A DNA stretch of 6,086 nt from JBBQAA01 sp038254195 (GTDB taxonomy: Bacteria; Actinomycetota; Thermoleophilia; Solirubrobacterales; Solirubrobacteraceae), in assembly GCA_038254195.1 (NCBI GenBank), contig JBBSGJ010000142.1, positions 1-6,086 of the forward strand, in the 5' to 3' direction. The notes under the pieces were generated by a model. It did not search any database. It had not been told where the DNA came from and saw only the letters and a list, made by a program, of their open reading frames with translations. Every line of letters begins with the position of its first letter. Positions within the stretch are counted from its first letter, which is position 1. Positions 1-5,975 of the stretch are shown here, piece after piece. The translations under genes were made by a program, and so were the position numbers.

Positions 1-859
1 GCTCGACGGGGTCGATGGAGTAGGTGTGCTCGGGCGCGGGGAAGCGCCGCGTGCGGACGTCCTCCGCGTAGGCCTTCACGCCCTCGATCATCTCCTCCTT
101 GAGATGGGCATAGCGCTTGAGGAAGCGGGGGCTCAAGCCGTCGTGGATGCCGAGTAGGTCATGGAAGACGAGCACCTGCCCGTCGGCGTCGGGCCCGGCG
201 CCGATGCCGATGACCGGGATCGTGAGGCGGGGAGCCACCTCCGCGGTCAGGGCGGCGGGGACCGCCTCGAAGACGACGGCGAAGCACCCGGCGGCCTCGA
301 GCGCCTGAGCCTCGCGCGCCACCTGGAGCGCGCGGGACGCGGTCCGGCCCTGGGCCTTGTAGCCGCCGAGCGCGGTCGCGGTCTGGGGCGTGAGGCCGAC
401 GTGCCCCATCACGGGGATGCCGGCGGCGACGATCGCCCGGGCCCGCTGCACGGGGGAGGTGCCGCCGCCCTCGAGCTTGACCGCGGCGCACCCCGCCTCC
501 TTGACGAAGCGCTGCGCGGTGGCCACCGCGAGCTCGTCGGACGCCTCGTAGGAGCCGAACGGCAGGTCGCCCACGAGGAACGGCGTGCGCAGACCGCGCC
601 GGACCGCGGCGGCGAGCATGAGCATCTCCTCCACCGTCACGGGGACCGTCGAGGGGTAGCCGAGCACGGTCATCGCCCCCGAGTCGCCCACGAGAACGAG
701 GTCGACCCCGGCCGCTTCCGCGACCTGCGCGGAGGGGAAGTCGTAGGCCGTGACCATGACGAGCGGCTCGCCGAGGCGCTTGGCGTCGGCGAGGGCGCCG
801 AGGGTGACGGGAAGCCGGTTCTTCTCGGGCTCGACGGTGACGAGCGGGACGTGGCTCAT
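1..859 (-). CDS. panB: 3-methyl-2-oxobutanoate hydroxymethyltransferase PanB (3' end beyond window)
   Basis: PanB transfers a hydroxymethyl group from 5,10-methylene-tetrahydrofolate to 2-oxoisovalerate to give ketopantoate, the first committed step of pantothenate synthesis in the cytosol. The 286 codons in the window read without a stop and cover almost the whole family length (about 265-285 aa), so only a short tail is missing. Visible motifs: VTAYD (36-40), the Mg-binding Asp in VGDSG (D59), GDLPFGSY (D98), KLEGG (K128, E130), GHVGLTPQ (152-159), the catalytic Glu in FEAVP (E198) and IGIGAG (217-222). These match E. coli D45, D84, K112, E114 and E181 with a constant shift. The ATG at 857-859 lies 2 bases after the panD stop and has AGGAGGT (869-875) 9 bases upstream, inside the end of panD, so translation is probably coupled. 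It is the last visible gene of the panC-panD-panB operon. Identity is very secure. Confidence 0.97.
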   Translation of the reverse strand, partial: MSHVPLVTVEPEKNRLPVTLGALADAKRLGEPLVMVTAYDFPSAQVAEAAGVDLVLVGDSGAMTVLGYPSTVPVTVEEMLMLAAAVRRGLRTPFLVGDLPFGSYEASDELAVATAQRFVKEAGCAAVKLEGGGTSPVQRARAIVAAGIPVMGHVGLTPQTATALGGYKAQGRTASRALQVAREAQALEAAGCFAVVFEAVPAALTAEVAPRLTIPVIGIGAGPDADGQVLVFHDLLGIHDGLSPRFLKRYAHLKEEMIEGVKAYAEDVRTRRFPAPEHTYSIDPVE

Positions 860-861
860 GC

Positions 862-1221
862 TCAGCAGACCTCCTGCAGCGCCCGGTTGCGCTCGTCGAC
901 GTGGACGACCACGGGCTGGTGGTCGGAGAGCTCCTCCTCGGTGTAGGCGGCGTAGGAGATGACGATGATCAGGTCGCCGGAGTGGACGAGCCGGGCCGCC
1001 GCGCCGTTGACCTTCATCTCGCCGGAGCCGGGCTCACCGGCGATCGTGTAGGTCTCGAAGCGGGCGCCGTTGTCCACGTCGACGACGTGGACCTGCTCGA
1101 ACTCCAGGATGTCGGCGGCCTCGAGCAGGACCGGGTCGACGGTGATCGAGCCGACGTAGTCCTTGTGGCAGTCGGTCACCGTGGCCCGGTGGATCTTGGA
1201 CTTGAGCATGGTGCGCGTCAC
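862..1221 (-). CDS. panD: Aspartate 1-decarboxylase PanD, GTG start
   Basis: PanD is a pyruvoyl enzyme that decarboxylates aspartate to beta-alanine, the second substrate of PanC. The proenzyme cleaves itself between Gly24 and Ser25, seen here as YVGS, and Ser25 becomes the pyruvoyl group. Other family residues are K9, H11, Y22, R54, T57, Y58 and N72 (VNGAAA). I chose the GTG at 1219-1221 rather than the ATG at 1207-1209. It gives 119 aa beginning MTRTMLKSKIHRATVT, matching the MxRTML start of the E. coli and M. tuberculosis enzymes. It also sits 5 bases after GGGAGG (1227-1232) and overlaps the panC stop as GTGA. The later ATG would be 17 bases from that ribosome site and would lose four conserved residues (115 aa). 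The C-terminus is short and ends in Cys, without the longer tail of the mycobacterial enzyme. Confidence 0.96.
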   Translation of the reverse strand: MTRTMLKSKIHRATVTDCHKDYVGSITVDPVLLEAADILEFEQVHVVDVDNGARFETYTIAGEPGSGEMKVNGAAARLVHSGDLIIVISYAAYTEEELSDHQPVVVHVDERNRALQEVC

Positions 1222-2063
1222 GAGGGCCTCCCGTCGCGATGGATGAGTGCGTTGTCGATGAGCCGGACCGGCCCGACACGGGCGGCCACGGCGACGAGTG
1301 CCTCCTCGCCGGGGTCGGCGAGGGGGGTCAGGGTGTCGGGATCCACGAAGGCGAGGTACTCGGGGATCACTTCGCGCGCAGCGAGGGCGGCGTGGGCGGC
1401 GCGCTCGGCCGCGGGCAGGTCGGGCGCGGCGACCGCGGCGCGGAGTGCCTCGGGCAGGGCGCGGGCGCGCTCGCGGTCGGCGGGGGAGAGCCGGGCGTTG
1501 CGCGAGGAGCGGGCGAGGCCGTCGGGCTCGCGGACGGTGGGGACCACCTCGACCTCCACGGGCACGTCGAGATCCGAGACCATCCGGCGGACCACGAGGA
1601 CCTGCTGGGCGTCCTTCTGGCCGAAGAGCACGACGTCGGGGCGGGCGGCGTTGAGGAGCTTGAGCACGATGGTGGCGACCCCGTCGAAGTGGGCCGCGCC
1701 CCGGTGTGCCCCCTCCAGCACCTCCGTGATTCCCGAGACGACGACCCGGGTGGCGAACCCCGGCGGGTAGACCTCCGCGGCCGGCGGGACGTAGAGCACG
1801 TCGACGCCCTCGGCCGCGAGCAGCGCGGCGTCGCGCTCGTGGTCGCGGGGATATCTCGCGAGGTCGGTCGGGTCCTCGAACTGGGTCGGGTTCACGAAGA
1901 CCGAGACGACGACCGCCCCGGCGAGCTCCCGGGCCCGGCCCACGAGGGCGAGGTGGCCGTCGTGGAGCGCCCCCATGGTGGGGACGAGGGCGACGGCGCG
2001 CCGGGCGGCCCGGGCGGGGGCGAGGGCGGCGCGGAGCTCGGCGACGGTGGTGACCGTCCTCAT
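1218..2063 (-). CDS. panC: Pantothenate synthetase (pantoate--beta-alanine ligase) PanC
   Basis: PanC condenses pantoate with beta-alanine using ATP through a pantoyl-adenylate intermediate, the last step of pantothenate synthesis. The 281 aa length is normal. Motifs: PTMGALHDGH (28-37) with the HxGH nucleotide-binding signature at 34-37, VSVFVNPTQF (53-62), YPRD (71-74), the HFDGVATIV region (125-133), FGQKDAQQ (147-154) and the KMSKS-like SSRN (186-189). The residue before SSRN is Arg185 where the E. coli/mycobacterial type has Met; its main-chain role in adenine binding should tolerate this, and variation there is known in the family. The ATG at 2061-2063 has GGGAGGT (2073-2079) 9 bases upstream and overlaps the stop of the mini-ORF in front of it as ATGA. 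The gene overlaps panD by 4 bases at its 3' end, so a single transcript with coupled translation is expected. Confidence 0.97.
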   Translation of the reverse strand: MRTVTTVAELRAALAPARAARRAVALVPTMGALHDGHLALVGRARELAGAVVVSVFVNPTQFEDPTDLARYPRDHERDAALLAAEGVDVLYVPPAAEVYPPGFATRVVVSGITEVLEGAHRGAAHFDGVATIVLKLLNAARPDVVLFGQKDAQQVLVVRRMVSDLDVPVEVEVVPTVREPDGLARSSRNARLSPADRERARALPEALRAAVAAPDLPAAERAAHAALAAREVIPEYLAFVDPDTLTPLADPGEEALVAVAARVGPVRLIDNALIHRDGRPS

Positions 2064-2200
2064 CTCGCCGCCACCTCCCGGGTCTGCTCGGCGAGGTCAC
2101 GCCCCGCAGCGGGTGGCCGGGCGGCCCGGGCGGAGCCGAGGCGGCCGGGGCCGACCAGGGCGACGCGAGGTCGCGCAGGGAGCGAAGCGCTGATCCGCAT
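2060..2200 (-). pseudogene. Remnant of a Rossmann-fold (DUF2520/PanG-like) gene, translationally coupled to panC
   Basis: A 46-codon ORF starts at ATG 2198-2200 and its TGA overlaps the panC start as ATGA (2060-2063). After a 12-residue lead it reads RVALVGPGRLGSA (12-24), a beta-strand plus GxGxxG dinucleotide-binding loop (G17, G19, G22) typical of the start of NAD(P)-dependent Rossmann proteins. It then runs almost at once into an Ala/Arg/Pro-rich stretch and a short charged end (GRDLAEQTREVAAR). Actinobacteria often carry a Rossmann plus DUF2520 gene of about 300 codons directly before panC (Rv3603c before panC in M. tuberculosis), and a related protein, PanG, is a ketopantoate reductase in Francisella. 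I infer that this ORF is what remains after a large in-frame internal deletion that preserved the coupling to panC. It cannot form a full Rossmann domain. It may now act only as a leader ORF loading ribosomes onto panC, whose ribosome site lies within it. It has no strong ribosome site of its own. A chance motif is the alternative. Confidence 0.6.
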
Positions 2201-2329
2201 GGCGGCTGACGGTCAGTCCCCGTGAGGGTGACGGCCGTGTCAGGAAGGTTAGCGCCGGAGGCGAGCTCCATCCGGCCGCCGACGAGCGGCCCGCCCCGTT
2301 GTCTGGAATGCGGAATACCCTCGGGTGCG
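2201..2329. promoter_or_regulatory. Divergent promoter region between the pan operon and the uracil-DNA glycosylase gene
   Basis: These 129 bases must hold the promoters of the leftward pan operon and the rightward glycosylase gene, and they are less GC-extreme than the flanks. Leftward, a TAACCT element (2246-2251, minus strand) fits the actinobacterial -10 consensus TANNNT and would put a start near 2239, but no convincing -35 lies at the right distance. Rightward, TACCCT (2316-2321) ends 8 bases before the glycosylase ATG. Two dyads with TGAC/GTCA arms lie close together: CTGACGGTCAG (2206-2216) and TGAC-N6-GTCA (2229-2242). They could be operator half-sites downstream of the leftward promoter, though arms of 4-5 bases are weak evidence. 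No riboswitch fold or gene is evident. Confidence 0.4.
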
Positions 2330-3040
2330 ATGGAGGCCGCCGAGCGCCGCGCGATGCTCAAGGAGGTCTGGGAGCAGGCGCGGACCTGCACGCGCTGCCC
2401 GCACCTGGCGGCGCAGCGCACGCAGGTCGTCTTCGGGGCCGGCAACGCGGACGCCGACCTCCTCTTCGTGGGCGAGGCGCCGGGCCGGAACGAGGACGAG
2501 AAGGGCCTCCCCTTCGTCGGCCAGGCCGGCCGGCTGCTCGACACGCTGCTCGGCGAGATCGGGCTGGCGCGGGGGGACGTGTTCATCTGCAACGTCCTCA
2601 AATGCCGTCCTCCCGGTAACCGCGATCCCCTGCCGGGGGAGATCGAGAACTGCCGGTCCTACCTGCGCACGCAGCTCGAGCTCATCGAGCCCCGGGTCGT
2701 CTGCACCTTGGGCAACTTCGCGACGAAGCTGCTGCGCGACGACCCGACGGGCATCACGCGGGTGCACGGGCAGGCGGAGGTGCGCGAGGTGCTGGGGACC
2801 CGGATGGTCCGGATGTTCCCGGTCCACCATCCCGCGGCGGCGCTGTACACCCCGGCGATGCTCGAGACCCTGCGCGGGGACTTCGCCCGCCTGCCCGAGC
2901 TGCTCGCGCTGCCTGTGCCCGAGCAGCGTGTGACCGATGCGGATCCGCAGCCCGCGCCCGGGCCCGTTCCCGCCGAGCCGGTCGTCGAGCCCGCGGCCGA
3001 GGCCTCCCAGCTCGGGCTGTTCGAGCCTAGACTGGATTGA
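2330..3040 (+). CDS. Family 4 (Fe-S) uracil-DNA glycosylase with C-terminal clamp-like motif
   Basis: This enzyme removes uracil from DNA arising by cytosine deamination or dUTP incorporation, starting base-excision repair. From ATG 2330 it is 236 aa. The four cluster cysteines have family 4 spacing: C20-x2-C23 near the N-terminus, then C92 and C108, 16 residues apart. Motif A is GEAPG (48-52), followed by PFVGQAG (61-67), ICNVLKCRPPGNR (86-98) and motif B HHPAAAL (166-172). GEAPG separates it from family 5, and the cluster separates it from Ung. The catalytic domain ends near residue 200; the rest is a Pro/Ala/Glu-rich, probably disordered tail ending SQLGLFEPRLD, where QLGLF (227-231) resembles the bacterial beta-clamp-binding peptide. 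The frame is open up to GTG 2222, but the added residues are not family-like and would cover the promoter region. No Shine-Dalgarno precedes ATG 2330, so the message may be leaderless. It is divergent from the pan operon. Confidence 0.93.
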   Translation: MEAAERRAMLKEVWEQARTCTRCPHLAAQRTQVVFGAGNADADLLFVGEAPGRNEDEKGLPFVGQAGRLLDTLLGEIGLARGDVFICNVLKCRPPGNRDPLPGEIENCRSYLRTQLELIEPRVVCTLGNFATKLLRDDPTGITRVHGQAEVREVLGTRMVRMFPVHHPAAALYTPAMLETLRGDFARLPELLALPVPEQRVTDADPQPAPGPVPAEPVVEPAAEASQLGLFEPRLD

Positions 3041-3070
3041 CGTCACCTAACCCAACCCTGAGGGAACCGC

Positions 3071-3910
3071 ATGAAAGAAGCACGTAGCCACCGGTCGTGG
3101 CGCACGCCTCTGCTCGGCGTCGCGATCCTGGCCGTCCCGCTCGCCGGTGTCGCGGTCGCGGCGTCGCAGAGCATCCACCCCGTCAGCCGCTCCCACGCGG
3201 GGGCGACCGCGCTGGCCAGCGTGATCTTTGACGACAAGAGCCAGCTGCTCGGCGCGACCTTCGTCACCGCCCCGCCGAACAACCACCCGAACGCGATCTC
3301 CAACCAGCGGATCACGTTCGACGGGGGCAAGAAGGGCGCCTTCCCGCGCCGGGGGCGCAGCTACGCGGTCCTGACCAACGGGTGCTCGAACCTCGTCACG
3401 AAGCAGAAGGGCGCCGGCCGGCCCGGCTGCCGGGACGGCGGCGTGCGCACCCGCGGGGCGCACGACGTGACGATCCTGCGCATCGGGGTCCGCGCGCCCC
3501 AGGGCTCGAACTGCCTGTCCTTCCGCTTCCGGTTCTTCTCCCAGGAGTACCCGGATTTCGTGGGCAGCCAGTTCAACGACGCGTTCATCGCCGAGCTCGA
3601 CCGCACCACGTGGAAGGCGAGCGGGACGCCGGTCACGGCGCCGCGGAACTTCGCCAAGACGCGTTTCGGGTCGGTCACGAGCGTCAACAAGGCTGGTCCG
3701 GCCGTGATCCGGGCGTTCAACGCGCGCGGCACGACCTACGGCGGCGCGACGCGGGTGCTCCGCGCCTCGACGCGGATCAAGCCGGGCAAGCACAACTTGT
3801 ACCTGTCGATCTTCGACCAGGGCGACCGCCAGTACGACTCGGCCGTCTTCGTCGATCACCTCGCCATCGTGCGCAAGGCGAGCTGCAAGCCGGGCCTCGC
3901 GAAGTTCTAA
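3071..3910 (+). CDS. Secreted choice-of-anchor-L-like protein
   Basis: The 279 aa product has a clear Sec signal: a basic n-region (K2, R5, R8, R11), a hydrophobic core LLGVAILAVPLAGVAVA (14-30) and an AxA-type cleavage site near residue 30. The mature part resembles choice-of-anchor-L domains, beta-rich extracellular modules. An N-terminal half ends in a turn-rich strand with the SYAVLTNG region (97-104). Then comes the hallmark FFSQEYPDFVGSQFNDAF (155-172) and a late strand pair with YDSAVFVDHLAI (255-266). Members often end in a sorting signal such as LPXTG or PEP-CTERM; none is present here, so the protein is probably released or held by partners. Four Cys (105, 120, 148, 272) could form two disulfides outside the cell. 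ATG 3071 has GAGGGA (3060-3065) 5 bases upstream. The glycosylase gene ends 30 bases before, so readthrough is possible; a TAGACT (-10-like, 3028-3033) offers a separate weak promoter. The exact function is unknown. Confidence 0.8.
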   Translation: MKEARSHRSWRTPLLGVAILAVPLAGVAVAASQSIHPVSRSHAGATALASVIFDDKSQLLGATFVTAPPNNHPNAISNQRITFDGGKKGAFPRRGRSYAVLTNGCSNLVTKQKGAGRPGCRDGGVRTRGAHDVTILRIGVRAPQGSNCLSFRFRFFSQEYPDFVGSQFNDAFIAELDRTTWKASGTPVTAPRNFAKTRFGSVTSVNKAGPAVIRAFNARGTTYGGATRVLRASTRIKPGKHNLYLSIFDQGDRQYDSAVFVDHLAIVRKASCKPGLAKF

Positions 3911-3925
3911 AGGTCTGACGGGATC

Positions 3926-3951
3926 GGGGCGGCTCTAGACCGAGCCGCCCC
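3926..3951. terminator. Hairpin terminator between convergent genes
   Basis: A perfect 10-bp inverted repeat (GGGGCGGCTC at 3926-3935, GAGCCGCCCC at 3942-3951) with a 6-base loop starts 15 bases after the stop of the secreted-protein gene. There is no T-run on either side, as is common for high-GC actinobacterial terminators. It lies between two convergent genes and could stop transcription from both sides, but mainly serves the rightward gene. Confidence 0.7.
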
Positions 3952-3967
3952 CGCCCGGTAGGAGTGT

Positions 3968-3987
3968 GCGTCGCTGTTCGGCGACGC
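3968..3987 (-). terminator. Second hairpin at the glycosyltransferase stop codon
   Basis: A perfect 7-bp stem (GCGTCGC at 3968-3974, GCGACGC at 3981-3987) with a 6-base loop begins in the last base of the glycosyltransferase stop codon when read leftward. It is a plausible terminator or 3'-end stabiliser for that gene. It lacks a T-tract, so the role is inferred from position and symmetry. Confidence 0.45.
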
Positions 3988-5975
3988 TACAGGCCGAGCA
4001 GGGCCCGGAGGTAGGCGCGCTCGCGGGTGGCGGGGCGGCCGAGCAGTCGCGTGAGGAGGGCGCGGTCCGCGAAGGTCAGTGCCTGCACGGCGAGGTCGGT
4101 GCGGGCGGCGAGGGCGCCCCGGTGCTGGATGAGCACCCGGCGCCGGGCTTCGACAAGACGATCGACCGGCTCGCCTCCGAAGGCGCGCCGGGAGCTCGTG
4201 CCGCCGGTGTGGAGCACGCGGGCGCCGGGCCAGAGCACGGTGGGGACCCCGTCCTGGGCGGCGCGCAGGCCGAGGTCGAGGTCCTCCCCGTACAGGAAGA
4301 TCGCCGGGTCGAACGGGCCGAGGCGCCGGAAGGTGCTCGTCCGCGCCGCGAGGCAGGCGCCGACCGCCCAGGCCACGCGGCGAGGCCGGTCCGAGCGGAA
4401 GGGCTCGATGCGGTCGCGCAGCGCTCCGGGGAGCAGGCGCGCCGGGGCGAGCGCGAGGGCGAGCGCGGCGGGGGAGAGGGGCGCCGGATGCGCCGAGGCC
4501 TCGCGGTGGCCGTCGGAGCGCAGGAGGACCGGGGCGAGGATCCGCTCCGGGCCACTGCCGGCGGCGCGGGCGAGCGCGGCGAGGGAGGCGTCGACGAGCT
4601 CGACGTCGGGGTTGACGAGGACGCAGACGGGCTCTCCGACCTCCGCGAGCGCCGCGTTCACGGCGCGACCGAAGCCGACGTTATCGGCGAGCTCGAGGAC
4701 GTGGGCGCCGGCGGCGCGCGCGACGGTGGCCGAGGTGTCCGTCGAGCCCGAGTCGGCGACCACCAAGCGGGCGCCGGGCAGATGGCGGGCAGAAGAGGCG
4801 AGGAGTCGCCCGAGCTCGGGGGCGGAATCGTGGGAGACCGCGACGAGGGCGATGCCCTCACCGGCGCGGGGGTCGGGCGCGCGCGCGGCGAACGCGGAGC
4901 GGTAGCGGGCGCGGGTGGTGCGGACGTCGAGGGTCGCCTCGGCCCGGCGGCGGGCGCGGGGCCCGAGGCCGGGGTCGGTCAGCGCGGCGCACAGCGCGCG
5001 GGCGGCGTCGGTGGGATCCCCGGGGGTGAACAGCGCGCCGGTGTCGCCGAGCACCTCCGGCAGCGCGCCGGAGCGCGCGGCGGCGACGGGTAGCCCGGCG
5101 GCCATCGCCTCCGCGACCGCGAGCCCGAAGGCCTCGCGCTCGGCCGGATGGAGCAGGGCGCCGGCCTCGGAGAGCATGGCGGCCGGGTCGGCGACCGCGC
5201 CCCGGAGCGCCACCCGTCCCTCCAGGTCGGGCCGGCCGGCCCGCGCCCGCAGCCGCGCCTCCTGCGCGGGCCCCTCCGGGTCGCCGGGCAGGGGCGCGCC
5301 GGCCAGCAGGAGCCGCACGCCCGGGACCCTCGCGACGGTCTCCAGCGCGAGGTCGGGCCGCTTCCAGCCCACCAGCGCCCCGAGGAAGAGGACGGTCGCG
5401 CTCGGCTTCCCGTCCTGCCGCGGCCGGAACCGCTCGAGATCGACGCCGAGGGGCAGGACGTGGCCGCCCACGGCGTCGGCGACGACGCGCGACGGGGCGA
5501 GGACCAGGTCCACCCTCCGCCCGGCCGCCCGGAGCAGCGCCGCGAGCGCCCGGGAGGTGGGCAGGTCGTGGTGCTGGGCGACCCGGTGCGGCCCCGGAGG
5601 CACGAACGCGGTCGCGAGCGTCGAGCGCGCCCCCCAGCCGACGACGGTCGCCGCGTCGAGATCGCGCGCGAGCCGGCGCGCCTCGCGCGCGTGGGCGAGA
5701 AGCCCGGAAACCGCGCGGAGCCCCCGGCCCGCCGACCCGCGCGCCGCCAGGGCGCGCTCGGGAAGCACCACCACGGATACGCCCGCCACCCGCGCGGCGT
5801 CCGCCAGGGGCCCCTCGGGACAGGCCAGCACACCGGGCGCCCCGAGATGGGCGAGCACGTCGAGCGCCACCCGCTCCGAGCCCCCGAGCGCCCCCGAGAA
5901 CGAGAGGACGAGCGAGGTCAGCGCCGGCCCCGGGGCACGGTTGAGCAGGATAAGGCGCGTGCCTCCCGTGCTCAT
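3987..5975 (-). CDS. Two-domain glycosyltransferase: GT4 fused to GT2 (rhamnosyltransferase-like)
   Basis: The 662 aa product contains two complete catalytic modules, so it can probably add two sugars in succession to a lipid- or polysaccharide-linked acceptor at the cytosolic membrane face. Residues 20-365 are a GT-B fold GT4 domain: GGSERVALDVL (31-41), the LGVDLERF start of the C-lobe (176-183), GALVGWKRPDLAL (199-211) and the nucleotide-sugar E-x7-E motif in EAFGLAVAE (E281, E289), followed by GLPVAA and GALPEV. Residues 376-662 are a GT-A fold GT2 domain: VAVSHDS (378-384), VVADSGSTDTS (405-415), DNVGFGRAVN (431-440), the metal-site NPDVE (455-459), FLYGEDLDLGLRA (560-572) and LHTGGTS (588-594). 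This pattern is that of WbbL/dTDP-rhamnosyltransferase-type enzymes, but sugar specificity cannot be read from sequence. No membrane segment is evident. ATG 5973-5975 is the only sensible start and has no clear ribosome site. The gene is convergent with the secreted-protein gene and head-to-head overlapping with the next glycosyltransferase. Confidence 0.92.
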   Translation of the reverse strand: MSTGGTRLILLNRAPGPALTSLVLSFSGALGGSERVALDVLAHLGAPGVLACPEGPLADAARVAGVSVVVLPERALAARGSAGRGLRAVSGLLAHAREARRLARDLDAATVVGWGARSTLATAFVPPGPHRVAQHHDLPTSRALAALLRAAGRRVDLVLAPSRVVADAVGGHVLPLGVDLERFRPRQDGKPSATVLFLGALVGWKRPDLALETVARVPGVRLLLAGAPLPGDPEGPAQEARLRARAGRPDLEGRVALRGAVADPAAMLSEAGALLHPAEREAFGLAVAEAMAAGLPVAAARSGALPEVLGDTGALFTPGDPTDAARALCAALTDPGLGPRARRRAEATLDVRTTRARYRSAFAARAPDPRAGEGIALVAVSHDSAPELGRLLASSARHLPGARLVVADSGSTDTSATVARAAGAHVLELADNVGFGRAVNAALAEVGEPVCVLVNPDVELVDASLAALARAAGSGPERILAPVLLRSDGHREASAHPAPLSPAALALALAPARLLPGALRDRIEPFRSDRPRRVAWAVGACLAARTSTFRRLGPFDPAIFLYGEDLDLGLRAAQDGVPTVLWPGARVLHTGGTSSRRAFGGEPVDRLVEARRRVLIQHRGALAARTDLAVQALTFADRALLTRLLGRPATRERAYLRALLGL

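Noticed and set aside
161..946. A 261-codon rightward open frame opposite panB
   Set aside because: It is compositionally biased and antisense to a highly conserved enzyme. No family features or ribosome site support it.
2299..2304. TTGTCT as a rightward -35 element for the glycosylase gene
   Set aside because: It lies only 11 bases before the TACCCT element, too close for a normal -35/-10 pair, and no -10 sits 16-18 bases downstream.
2222..2329. N-terminal extension of the glycosylase to GTG 2222, including a C-x2-C pair (RCLECG)
   Set aside because: The extension is not like family 4 N-termini, which begin about 15-20 residues before the first cluster cysteine as the ATG 2330 form does. 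It would also fill the divergent promoter region. The extra Cys pair is probably chance.
862..2601. A 579-codon leftward open frame running through panD and beyond
   Set aside because: Only its last 119 codons are PanD. The rest is Arg/Pro-rich shadow translation of panC, the intergenic region and the antisense of the glycosylase gene, typical of very GC-rich DNA.
3037..3042. TTGACG as a -35 element for the secreted-protein gene
   Set aside because: At 17 bases downstream the sequence is GAGGGA, the ribosome site, not a -10.
3966..5093. A 375-codon rightward open frame opposite the glycosyltransferase gene
   Set aside because: Its product is low-complexity Gly/Arg/Glu/Ala with no recognisable motif, while the opposite strand encodes two intact glycosyltransferase domains.
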